Below, one piece after another: positions 23,201 to 34,088 of a stretch of DNA of 64,000 bases. Position 1 is the stretch's first letter. Every line of letters begins with the position of its first letter. The notes under the pieces were generated by a model, which did not search any database, was not told where the DNA came from, and saw only the letters and a list, made by a program, of their open reading frames with translations. This DNA comes from Chinchilla lanigera (Eukaryota; Chordata; Mammalia; Rodentia; Chinchillidae), in the NCBI RefSeq assembly GCF_000276665.1, contig NW_004955487.1, forward strand, positions 3,648,506 to 3,712,505. The letters run 5' to 3'. The translations under genes were made by a program, and so were the position numbers.

Positions 23201-25307
23201 AGATACACTGGACTCCTCTCCAGAGCAGACACAGTTCTGGGCTCAGGAGATGCAGCCACGAACAACACAGCCAGTGAGGCAGCTACCGTCAAAGAGCATC
23301 CCTAACAGCAAGCCCCCCAGAGAACAGCTAGAAAGAGCCTGAGAAGACCTCGAGAAGACCTTCCAGGAAGAACTACCTGGAAGATCTCAAGAACTACCTG
23401 GAAGACTTTGGGAAGACCTTTTGAAGCCACAAGTCCTTTCAAAGACCTCCCAAGTTCATCTGTGGTAGAGAACCATGGCCCTCTTGACGCCAACCCATAT
23501 ACCCTCTGCTCATCCGAGTTCAGTGGCTGTGTGAATGCCACCTGCATCAGCCAGACAGCCAGTCTCCCTAAGGACCATTATGACACAGAGGAGGCAGAGG
23601 AGAGGCCATAGTGCGTTCAGAGCCTATCTGTGGTCACCCGGGTGTCTCTGAAAGGATCCGTGGCACCAGGGTGGATGCATTTTAGTGTGATTCCTGTAAC
23701 TGGAGGTGACTGCCTGTAGGAGGCTTCCAGCAGGGCCCTTCCCAGTTTTACTACCACTGTTGTACTGCATTGCTCTTCCACTAACATACCTGCAGTTCTG
23801 AGGCTGGCCCAGATGTGGACCTATGATACAAAGGAAAAGGTAGAGGAAACATAGCAGCAAGCAGATAGCCCCTCACAACTGCTGTATCTGCCTCAATGCG
23901 GATGCTCGATCCATCTGTTCTTTGACCACACACACATACACACACAGACTCACACACTGAGGTCTCTAGATTTTCCTAGCCTCTGACCTTGCTCTTGAAA
24001 CTACCAGCCACTGCTAGGTCAGCACCGAGGCAACTAGCATTTTGCATTCCGAAATGAAAATTTTAAATGCACAGTCCTTTTGGATTCAATTTCTAATTAC
24101 TGCACTACATACAACCCAGAATGATGGTGAATTGATAAAATATGCAAATGAGGCAAGAATTCATAGAATATATTAAAATTTCCATTTAAACTGTTAGTTA
24201 AGCTGTACACATTTGTAAATGTAAACATTAACCATCAGGGAAAATATTTTTTAAACCACTGTGTAATTGGAAATTCTACAACCATATATAACAGCAAAGG
24301 GATTGTTACCCCAAAAGGATCCTCTTATTGCTATAAATAAAAGCACATTTTTGCAGCACTGCTATTGTTAGCAACTCTCATGCATTTATTCCGGCTCTCT
24401 GGAAAGTTACTTTTTTATTCTCTTCTCTCTAGGAGGGAGCTTTGCCTCACCCCCTTAACCAGAAGGGGTAAGGCATGTGCCCTCAATGATAAGAAGTAAA
24501 CCTGGCCACCAACATCCCTGCTCCTGCTTCCCAGGCAGCATGGAGTGGTCCTCCCAGGAGGGACTTCTGAGGCCTGCTGAATGGATTAAAGTTGGAATCG
24601 AACTGGATGGAATTGAATTGCACATGGTGCTGTGATGCCTATGGTTTCCCTTATCGCAGCTAAGTGAGTCCACCTAAATTCTCTCCACAGCTACATAATT
24701 GCAGGTAAAGTCTCTAGGGCCAGCATGTAAACAATGTTGGAACTGGAAGGTGTTCAGGATTGGAATTATCTGCAGAATAAATAATCAAAGTTGCGTGGTT
24801 ATGAGATTCACCTCACAGCTTCGCCCCAGGCAGGTGTCCAAGCCCCATCTCTCAATGGACTAGAAGCACACCTGGACCATCAGCGGAGCACCCTTACCAC
24901 CCGCTAGTAAGCCCACCCATGTGCCTCTTTACCTGGCCTGCTCTCTGCCAATGTGAGCCCCAAGATGTTAGATTCATAATCACCAAGAAAGCTGCTGTCA
25001 CACGTTATCTTCATTGGCCTCTCCAAAGAGTCACGTCAGAATTTGTATTGGGCAAAAGTGGTTTTAACAAAGAATATACTTAGGTGTATTTTTTTTAATC
25101 TAACAATGAAAACCTTAAAATCTGTCTGTTGTTTTTACCCAGCTTTAGCCACACTGCTAAAAGATTAGAGTGAAACAATGTTCAAGGGAGCCTGTAACCC
25201 TTTGAATGCCGGTCCTTAGCGTGACTCCAGTCTTCTACTTACTGTCTTTTCTTTCTTCCTCTCCTTTTTTTCTCTCTCCCTCCCTCATGTCTTTTTTTAA
25301 ACTACAG
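20246..25307. other. Unannotated 5-kb stretch
   Basis: No SINE, LTR or LINE recognised. ORFs up to 152 codons (21144-21602, minus) lack gene signals. 23.34-23.43 kb has short imperfect tandem 'gaagac' / 'aactacctggaaga' units. 24.05-24.30 kb is AT-rich with an octamer ATGCAAAT. Confidence 0.45.
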
Positions 25308-25633
25308 TCTTTACGAGGATTCATGGAGAATAGCTTCCACTTCTTTTTGCAAATAGGAAGGCAACAAGCAGTAAGGAATCGAAAAATCTGATTTATAGCA
25401 AAATGACTGCGCTGGAAAAGCTGGAGCCCATCTCCAAATACTGTAAACATTCCACAGTTGCTTCATCACCTGTGAAAAGACATAAACTAAACTCATCTGA
25501 CAGATTATATTGGGAAAATGAGGTTACAATCAAAGATGGAGAAGAGGAAAACGATTTGGAAAACAGCATTAGCAATCTGCCCACAGGCCAAGGAATGAAT
25601 TCACCACTTCTGCTTGGACGGATCAGGACATAA
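25308..25633 (+). other. Weak candidate exon with a 76-codon ORF
   Basis: A long pyrimidine tract ending aaactacag precedes this stretch. An ATG at 25403 with A at position -3 opens 76 codons (MTALEKLEPISKYCKHSTVA...; later DGEEENDLENSI) of acidic, hydrophilic, protein-like composition, ending at 25633. No consensus donor precedes the stop, and no polyadenylated retrocopy tail is seen. It could be a last exon, a short 5'-truncated retrocopy, or chance. I do not recognise the peptide. Confidence 0.25.
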
Positions 25634-27924
25634 GAAGGGGACCGAGGAGGACGGAGTGGAAGAAGCACCACCACCACACTAATGCACCCTGGGTTCCCAC
25701 TGATTGTGTGTTCGGGTCCTACACAGCCACCCAAAGGGAGAGGCAGCCTTATTCTCACTTTATAAGCAAAATTCATTTTACTGAAGCACCGAGAGTAGTA
25801 CCTGGGCCCGTATCACAGTTATGGGGCTCCCAGCTGGACCATCCAGCAGGAAGGGGCAGGTTTTCATTCCTGAAGGGCTGTTGCTGTCACTGACAATGCC
25901 AAGCTACATTCAGAATCTGTGTGCTTCATGGTTACGATGCCACTTCATCCTCTCACCAACCGTGAGAAGAGGGCCCTTCCCAGTCTGAAAGGGAAGAAAT
26001 AGGGTCGGCTTCTGACAGCAGAACCTCAGTCTGGGCCCCCTGCAGCACAGTCCTCAGCATCACTATATCTGTCCCATAGGGAAGCAGGAACGGGGGCCGC
26101 CTGGGATGGTAAGGTGAGGAATGTGTCTGCATGCCGCATCATCCTAAGAACATGTGTGTGCAATGCCACGCTCTTCCTTCCACTCTGGAGTTAGCCCAGT
26201 TTTACACAAAAGTGATTTTGGCCAGTTTAGGGACAAACCCAAAAGCATGCCCGACCCTCCAGATACAATTCCACCCAGCCTGTGTTCCCACCTCCACCTT
26301 AGAGAGTTACCTTCCTCCTGCCCCTTTCATGAGCTAGCAGGGCCAAGAAAATATGGCCATTCCAGGAAGGAGGAAGGTAATGGCACATCCGGCGGCCTCC
26401 AAGAAGCAATTAAGAGCTGAGCAGAAAGTTCAAGTTGATGCCAAGGCAGCCTGACCCGGCTTACGCACAAGTCCACGAAATCCCAGTGCTGCAGCCCTCA
26501 ATAGAGAGGGACATGTTTCCAGTGGCCACGATGATGAATATTCCGCTGCATAAATGCCATTGGCATTTCCTAAATCAATACTAATGGAAACCCTCAGGCA
26601 ATCAATATGCGGAGGACAACTTTCCCGGATGCTTTCACTGCTATAAACGGCAGTCACCAGTTCCAGCTTCTGGCAAATCCAGACCCTCACTCACTCACTC
26701 ACACCCTTGCTGGACAGGGCCAGAGCCTTCCAAATGGACAGGCAGGACCACACTCTTCCCCTATGTGTGAAATCGGTGGACGCCACTCTCAAATTCCCTC
26801 ACACCAAAGCACCTTGCCCGCCACTCATAGAAGGGTTTGGATAAGGAATTATAAACAGAGCAGGCTACTTCTGTCTTTCGTTTTATTTTTTGCAGTTTAA
26901 ACAGTTCCTATAAATCTAATCTCAACTTGCGAGGATGGAGCTATGGGAAACTTGTGGTCTTAAGACACCTAGGACAAGGGAAAGATTCTCCCAGCTCATT
27001 TAGCACCATGCCCAACTAGCCATAGCCCTAAATGCTTTGAGGGACAAAAGCAACAAAGGAAAAAGCCCTCAAGTTCTGTGTCTGATACTCATGTCTGGCT
27101 CTGAGCGGGAAGCAGTGCTAGACTGAGACTCTTCCCAATAAAGACAAGAGCTTTGGACCAAACAGATCTGGGAGTGGTTAAGCAAATGGTTAAAACCAGC
27201 AAGAGTTCAGCCTGGGTTTTGCTATGCAACTAGCTGAGTGATTCTGCAAGAGCCACTTACCCTCTCTTTGAGCTCCAGTTTCAGTCACCTGTGAATTAGG
27301 GATGACTTCGAGTGTCTCTCTCAGAACTGTAGTGAGGATTAAACAAAACTGTGGAAATGAAAGATGAATCATAGGCCCTCACGGAGAAAGGGCTTCACTA
27401 ATGGTAGCCATCATGACTCATGGGTCTGGACTGTGTTTGATTCTGGACATGGGGCAATCAGTCCTCCTCGCAGAGTGCAGGGCGCCAACCTGCAGTGTGG
27501 GGGAAGAGCCAGCGTCACAGTGCAGGACCAGGAGGGCCACAGGCTGCAAGATTCCCGTCCCATCAAGAGGGTTCAACAGGATCTGGGAGAAAGAATAAAA
27601 AGCATTAAGAAAAGGGCAGAAGTGGGGAAACCCTCAGGCTCCTTCTAGTCTAAAGATTGTTCCTCTTTACATCCCAGGCCCCAGGTTTCAGAGCTAAGAA
27701 GACAACACCAGCACCCAAGTCAGCAGCCTCAGGCTCTTCATGGTAGGATCCAGTTCAAGCACAGCGGGATGACTCCTAAAGATGCAGTAAATTTTGGACA
27801 ACCCAGGGGGCAAAGGGAAGAGACTTTCACTGAGGGTCCCAGGACATTTAAGAAATTTTGAGCCGTGCACTAAATATTGCACTAAAATCAAAGTAGATCA
27901 AAGTAGATCAAATAGTAAAACAAC
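25634..27924. other. Unannotated sequence
   Basis: Mixed composition. No repeat or exon recognised; ORFs are all under 130 codons. Confidence 0.45.
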
Positions 27925-28077
27925 TGGGGGTGGTGGCTCACACCTGTAATTCCATCATTCGGGAGGCTGACACAGGAGGATTGCTGTGAGTTTGAGGCCA
28001 GCCTGGGCTAAAAAGTGAGTTCAAGGCCAGCCTGAACTAGATAGCAAGACCCTGTCTCAAAAAATCAAATAAATAAG
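27925..28077 (+). mobile_element. B1 SINE
   Basis: gggtggtggctcacacctg, gaggctgacacaggaggatt, the duplicated ggccagcctg module and gaccctgtctcaaaa. Confidence 0.9.
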
Positions 28078-28084
28078 TAGTAAA

Positions 28085-28719
28085 ACAGAAACATTTAACC
28101 TACTGGAGGATAAAATAGGTAGAACTCTTGAAGTCATAGGTGCAGCCAGGGACTTTCTGAATAGCAGCCCAGGCACACAGGAAATGGTACCGAGAATTAA
28201 CAAATGGGATCAAATTAAAAATCATATGCACAGAAAAAAAAAAAAAAAACTACCAACAGAGTGAAAAGACAGCATACAGAATAAGGGAAAAGATTGCCAG
28301 CTATTCTGTAGACTGAAGATGACTATCTAGGATATGTAAAGAACTCAGAAATATTAGGCCTCCCAAAATAAAGGGCCCAATCAAAAAAAAAAAAATGGTA
28401 AGTGAAATGAATAGACGCTTCACAGAAGAAATACAATAGGTTAATAGATACGTGAAGAAATTCTCCACATTGCTGGCCATGAAAGAAAAGCAAATTAAAA
28501 CAACAGTAAGATCCCATCTTACCCTAGAAAGAATGGCCATCAACAAGAAATCAAAGAATGACAACTTCTGGAGGGACTGCGGGGGAAAAGGGAGACCTTC
28601 CACATTGTTGGTGAGAGTGCACACTGGTGCGATCAGTACGGAAATCAGTATGGCGATTCCTCAAAACACTAGAAAAAGAAATTTCATTTGACCTGGCGAT
28701 TCCCCTTCTAGGCTTTTTC
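28085..28719 (+). mobile_element. LINE-1 fragment (end of ORF2), left half
   Basis: ORF2 C-terminal nucleotide signature: aaattaaaaatcatatgcac, then the 'ggagggactgcgggggaaaa' and 'cctggcgattccccttcta' parts. Frames are broken by stops. It continues at 29590 after a nested insertion. Confidence 0.85.
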
Positions 28720-29225
28720 TTTCTTTTTAATTTTATATCAATTTTTATTTGTACATGCTTGCTGTACATGCAGTTTATGATCATCTTGGGGCGTGGATAC
28801 AAGTACATCACATAAACATACTTTTTAAATCTTCGTCCCTTTCCCTCCCCCTTTCCATTCTCCCCCTTTCATTTCCCTGGCCTGATTTTCACTCTTCTAG
28901 TATTATTAATCCTAGCACATGCTTATGGGATATAATGTTGACATTCAATGAGGTTGCTGTAAATGACATATCTTTGTTACACTTATGTCTCCTTCCACTC
29001 CCACTCACCCGTCACCCGGGCTTTCTTGGACCCCTTCCTATTTGCAGAGATCATCTGCTTGTCTTCTATGCATCTTTCATTATTCTCTTTTTTTTGTACT
29101 TTGCCTTACTCAAATTAGTGAGACGATGTGATAATTAAGCTTGTGTGTTTCCTTTATTTCACTCAAAATTATATTTTCCAAGGGCATCTTTTTTCCTACA
29201 AATGTCTCAATGTTGTCCTTCTTTT
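28720..29225 (-). mobile_element. LINE-1 3' end nested in another LINE-1, antisense
   Basis: Read on the minus strand this runs from the end of ORF2 (aaggacaacattgagacatt, then gagtgaaataaag) through a purine-rich 3' UTR to an A-rich tail beside the target duplication. Confidence 0.7.
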
Positions 29226-29577
29226 TTTTTTTATTTTAAAGAGAGTAGTAAATAAGAAACAAACAAAGAAATAGAACAGTAGCAGCATACCAGTATCACA
29301 AACATAAACAAATCAAAGCAAGAACATTCGAAGTGATACAGGGTCTCAAAACAAAATAATACGAATCAACAGTGGTTGTTACATTACCTATCACTCTCTT
29401 TGACTACATTGCTCAGATTGCCCAATGTAAGAATGAAAGATTGCTCAAGCCATTAAAGAGAATAAGAAAATAATGCTTCGATAAAACATTAGAGATAATA
29501 CAGAGTTTCACTAGACAAGATGGTAGGAGTTCACCATTGTAATTCCATTGCATATTGTTACCTTCAAATCAGTTGCT
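29226..29577. repeat. Unidentified A-rich repeat X, copy 1
   Basis: A T-stretch (tttttttttattttaaag) followed by A-rich DNA with 'caacagtggttgtta' and 'ttgctcagattgcc'. Related copies lie at 37.1 and 53.6 kb. It forms the right part of the nested insertion. Possibly an inverted piece of a LINE-1 or a separate retroposon. Confidence 0.5.
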
Positions 29578-30015
29578 CTAGGCTTTTTCCTGAAAGAGCT
29601 AAAGTCATCATATTACAGTGATCCTACACACCCATGTTTATGGCAGCACAATTCATAGCAGCTAAATCTAGGAAGCGGCCTATGTGTCCATCGACAGATG
29701 GGTGGATAAAGAAAATGTAATGTTTACACACCATGGAGTACTACTCTGCCATAAAGAAGGATAAATTTGAGGCATTCCGAGGAGAATGGATGCACCTTGA
29801 GACCATAATGCTAAGTGAAATAAATCAGACACACAAGCTTCGATATTGCGTGGTTTCTATTCTGCAGGAAACCCAAAGTATAAATACAGAACAAGATAAA
29901 AGATAATAGGAAGTAAGGAGATAGATCTTTTTCAAGTGGGAAGGGGATCAAGAGACGGAGAGGTGGAGCACAAGGGGAGGGAACGGGGATGAAGAAAGAA
30001 ATAGATGTGCTGGGT
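29578..30015 (+). mobile_element. LINE-1 fragment, right half and 3' UTR
   Basis: Resumes the interrupted element: gtttatggcagcacaattc, ggatggataaag-like text, taccactctgccataaag-like text, and a purine-rich 3' UTR (aggggagggaacggggatg). The exact end is unclear. Confidence 0.8.
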
Positions 30016-30428
30016 CCGTGCCCCCAGCTCCACACCAGGGCTGTAGGCAGCGTGTGCTGCAAACACAAACCCCACAGCAGCGGACCAGGCGGGCAGAGCC
30101 TCTCTCAGGACTCTAAAGGTCAGAGACAATTTGCATCCCCTTAGAGGTCACACAAATAGCCAAGGGTGGGGCCACACTGGAATTCCAATCTCTCTCCTTA
30201 CTGTGAATACAGAGCAGATTGAAAAAAAGGTAATACAGAGAATTAACATCGGCTCTGGTTCTAAATTACCAAAAGGAGGGAAAATATTCTGAATTGCATA
30301 ACCTGGGAGTCGCTGTTTTTCCTGGGAGAAAACAGATTACTGCTGAAAAACAAGCACTGAATCCCTGCACCACCAGCAGCTTCTGGAGGCTTCCCAACCA
30401 GGTAAGAAAAAAGAAAAGGAAAAAAAAG

Positions 30429-30459
<31 letters not shown>

Positions 30460-30670
30460 AATTATCGGTCTGTGAGTAAACAGTGACATCTAGTGGTCAC
30501 TGCAGTCATCGGGTGCCTGTTCAACCAATAAAATTACATGGAAGAAAAAACTGCTCAAGGGTCTGAATTTTGTTATTCAACGGATACTTACCAGATAACT
30601 AGACATTTTATACCATCCTTTAAATCTGCAGAAATTTTCACCTCCAAAACCAACGGCTGAAAAGAAAACC
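30016..30670. other. Unannotated sequence with a poly-A tract
   Basis: A run of A at 30421-30456. Nearby is a near-palindrome cagtgacatctagtggtcac. No gene recognised. Confidence 0.5.
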
Positions 30671-30786
30671 TGCTGGGCTTGGCGGAGCACATGTGTAACG
30701 CCAGCACTCAGGAAGCTGAGGCAGGAAGATCACCATGAGTTCAAGGACAGCTTGAACTATATAATAAGACTCTGTCTCAAAAAGAG
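30671..30786 (+). mobile_element. B1 SINE, lacking the duplication
   Basis: cagcactcaggaagctgagg, gagttcaaggacagcttg and gactctgtctcaaaaag. Shorter than the other B1 copies. Confidence 0.85.
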
Positions 30787-31022
30787 GAGGTGGGAGGCTC
30801 AGAATCTCTTGCAAAGGCTTAGGGTGACCCAGTCAGTGGTCAGGGGGCCCAGGGAAGCACAGTGTGGGTCTCGGTGTCACCTCTGCCCTCCATCCCACCC
30901 TTGCTTCAGCTTACTGGTGCACATAGCTCTGTGCAGATCTTGACTCTAACACTCAGAATGGTGGGTTTCCCTGCTTTTCTAACTCTCTCCCAAACCTGAG
31001 TTGACCCATTTATCTTCTGCTT

Positions 31023-31487
31023 TGTAATGGTTGATATACTGTGTCAATTTGAGAAGTCTAAAAGCTTAACTAAGTGATTCAGGAGTTCTCCATCCTAGGG
31101 TGCAGAGGCCGTGCCCTTAGTGCTCTGGGATGTTGTTCATTGCGTCAACTTGAGTAGTTTAGAAGTTTAACTAAATGACTCAGCAGGGGTCCAAGGTCCT
31201 CACTTTGTAAACATCCTGAGCTTGTACAAGAGGAAGGCAGAAGATGGTGTGGGTGCTACACACACTGGAGGGCTGGTGGCTTGTTCTCCCCGTCACTTTT
31301 GCTCTTATTGCTTTTGCTGTCTTCCACCACCTTGAATTGTTGCCTCTCTGCCATGTGCCACTCTGCCTTGGAGCCAGCTGAATATGGACTAAAACCTCCA
31401 CAAAACTGTGAGCTAAATAAACTTTTCCTTCCTTAAATTTGGGTGTTGGGTATTGTGTCCAGCAACGAGAGAAAAGTAACTAAGACA
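31023..31487 (+). mobile_element. MaLR-type LTR with internal ~110-bp duplication
   Basis: Starts tgtaatggttgatatactg and ends gtaactaagaca. The segment beginning 'ctgtgtcaatttgagaagt' recurs as 'ttgcgtcaacttgagtagt' about 115 bp later. The 47.1 kb copy shares this duplication. aaataaacttttcc near the end resembles a polyadenylation region. Confidence 0.8.
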
Positions 31488-32033
31488 CAGTTCTTTAATG
31501 CATATGCTGTCACCTGCATGTCCCTGGACTGCCAGGTCTGGGGGCTAAGCCTTGAGGAGGGGCCAGAACTGGCTTCCACCATGGGCCAGGGACCTGGGAA
31601 GCCTCAGGCAAGTTGTCAATGGCCGTAAGGATGCACGATGACTCCAGCTTGTCCTGAGAGGTGGACAGGACCTTTCCTGTCATGTTTTCTCTTTACCTCT
31701 TGGAGTGATCGCTGAGCCCCACTGCAGTCTTGAGTGCTGTATGCAGTCATGGCTCAATAAACTATGTTTCTTCTCCTCTTTGGGGCCCTAGTCTGCTCTC
31801 TGCAGCACTGGACCCCCTTACGGCTTCCTCACACTCCTCCCGCTGTGCACCTGCAAGTTTCTGTTCCCTGCAGTCCCAAATGGGAGCTGAGAGGTGGCTT
31901 CTGGTCATGGCCACCTGAATCAGAAAGCTGTACCCAGAGATGCTAAGTGACAGTGTGCTGCAGGTACTGGCGCTAGTTAGGAACTTGGTCGTGCAACACA
32001 CTTATACTATGCTTCATTTTAAATCAAATTTTT
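31488..32033. other. Unannotated sequence
   Basis: No feature recognised. Confidence 0.5.
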
Positions 32034-32035
32034 GG

Positions 32036-32124
32036 GCCGGAGATATAGCTCAGCAGCACAACAGCATGCCTGGAAGCACAAGGTCCCGAGTTCGATTTCC
32101 AGTACCAAAAATAAATTAATTAAC
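32036..32124 (+). mobile_element. ID-like SINE
   Basis: ggccggagatatagctcagc through gagttcgatttccagtacc with an A/T-rich tail. Probable target duplication taaatcaaatt on both sides. Confidence 0.85.
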
Positions 32125-32564
32125 TAAATCAAATTCTTCAAATCTAAGACTGCTTGGCTCAAGCTTATAGTGATTTCAACCATTCCAAAATTAGATCAAC
32201 TATTCCATTTGAACTAGCAGCTACTTCAAAACACAGAAAAATAATCTTTGTTTTTGGAGTGAGCTTGGGCACTGGTCATCCCTTTTACCAAGCTGAGCCT
32301 GCGTTCTTTATGCTGTAAAGGTATATTTTGCTTATGAGCTTAGGAGACAGGAGCTCAGACAAGGTTTAAGATGTGTGGCATTTAATTGCAATGTAACCTC
32401 ACTATTAACTAAATGAAACATTTATGAATTATTAAAAGCTCCATCTGAAAAATGATAAGAAGTGCTCAGAGTTCAGAGCTCATAGTTCCTGGATTTCAAC
32501 TAACATCTTCCTTAGATCTCTACTATGCTGCTTTAGAAACAGTATTATCAAACAAAGCAAGCTG

Positions 32565-32750
32565 GGGCTTGCACAGTGTCATCTGCCTGTAATCCCAGCT
32601 TTCTGGGAAGCTGAGGCAGGAGGATGGCAAATCCAAGCCCAGCATGGGCAACTTACTGAGACTGTGCCTCAAAATTAAAATAAAAGAAGGGCTAGGAGTC
32701 GCTCAGTAGGAAGACCCTGGGCTCAAACCCCAGTACTGCCCAAAAATAAA
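32565..32750 (+). mobile_element. B1+ID composite SINE
   Basis: ctgtaatcccagctttctgg, ggctgaggcaggaggatgg, then gggctaggagtcgctcag and aaaccccagtactgcc. Confidence 0.85.
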
Positions 32751-32899
32751 AGTAATTCTTTACCAGAGAAGCAGTAAAGACTGATATTCTATATTATACA
32801 CTCCACAATAATAAAACAAGTAAGGAATCCATGTGTAATTGATTAAAAGTTTTTTTTAAAAGGACTGTGTTTAGCCTGTTAACCAAAAATTAGTGCACT

Positions 32900-33480
32900 A
32901 GAATACACAAGCCAACAAGCTACTGCTGGGTGTGTACCCACAGGAAATGAAAACAGTATGTCCCAAAAAAACCCACGTTCTGGTGTTCATCAAGGCTCTA
33001 CTTATAAGAGCCAGGATGTGGAGTCAACCTAAATGTCTATCAAAGGATGCACAGATAAAGAAAATATGATATACAGACACAGTGGAATATTATGCAATCA
33101 CAAAACGTGTGAAATGCTGTTATCTGTGACAACATAACAGGGCTTGGAAGGGAATATGTTAAGTGAAATAAGCCAGACGTATGGATTCTAAAGTCATTAA
33201 TTCCCCCGCACCCAGGTGAGAATCAAAAGTCTAGATAGAATGGGAAGGAGGAGGAGGGCAGGTCTGGCTGGAAGGCAGGTCTGGACAGCAAGTCTGGCAG
33301 CGCTATGTTTGATAGGAGGAATAAGCCCCTTGTTCTGTGGCAGAGCAGAGTGGGCGTCGTGGACAGTAATGCGAGGGAGGACTTTGAACGTGTTCACTGT
33401 GAAGAAATGATAGGAGATTCAGATGATTCGCATGCTCATTACCCTGAACTGATCACCACCCAGTGAACACAAAAATTAAA
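32900..33480 (+). mobile_element. LINE-1 3' fragment
   Basis: End-of-ORF2 signature (gtggaatattatgcaatc, gttaagtgaaataagccag) with many stops. Edges approximate. Confidence 0.75.
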
Positions 33481-33904
33481 ACAGCTCGTGTACTTCATAA
33501 GTATGTATGAACACAACCTTATCTGAGCACAGCTAGGATGTAGTTGAAAACCAAAAGTAAACGAATCACTGACATCTTCAGGGCATCAAAATATCTCCTA
33601 GTTGTTCTTCTTTATGATCCCTCAGAAAAGATCACTAAAGAATAATCTTAACACTGGTATTTATCTTCTGGAAGAAAAAATACTCCAGGGGACTGTAAGG
33701 ATTTAATTTTTTTCATGTGATCCCACAGCAGGCCCTGCATGAGCTGTTCTAGGCTGGGGATTCCAAAAACCAAGCGATGGTCACACTGCGTGCTTGTGCC
33801 ACATTGGTCCGCAGAAAGTTCCTTCCTAAGGCCAGCTCCAGGGCGTCACCTGACACAGGCAGGAGAACCTGGGGCTCTGCTCCAGGATTGGAGTTGAAAA
33901 GAGT
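33481..33904. other. Unannotated sequence
   Basis: No feature recognised. Confidence 0.5.
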
Positions 33905-34088
33905 AAAGCCGGGCGTGGTGGTGCACGTCTGTAATCCCAGCACTTGGGAGGCTGAGGCAGGAGGATCATTGTAAGTTTGAGACCAGCCTGGGCTACAAAG
34001 TGAGCTCAAGACCAGCCTGAACTCCATAGCAAGACCCTGTCTCAAAAAGACAAAAAAAGAGAGAAAAAGAGAAAAAGAAAAAAGAAAA
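33905..34088 (+). mobile_element. B1 SINE, well preserved
   Basis: gccgggcgtggtggtgcac, the duplicated module (gagaccagcctgggctac / aagaccagcctgaactcc), gaccctgtctcaaaaag and a tail of GA-rich repeats. Confidence 0.95.

Noticed and set aside
30495..30520. CTCF-like or hairpin site around gacatctagtggtcac
   Set aside because: The match to the CTCF core is poor and a short near-palindrome is expected by chance.
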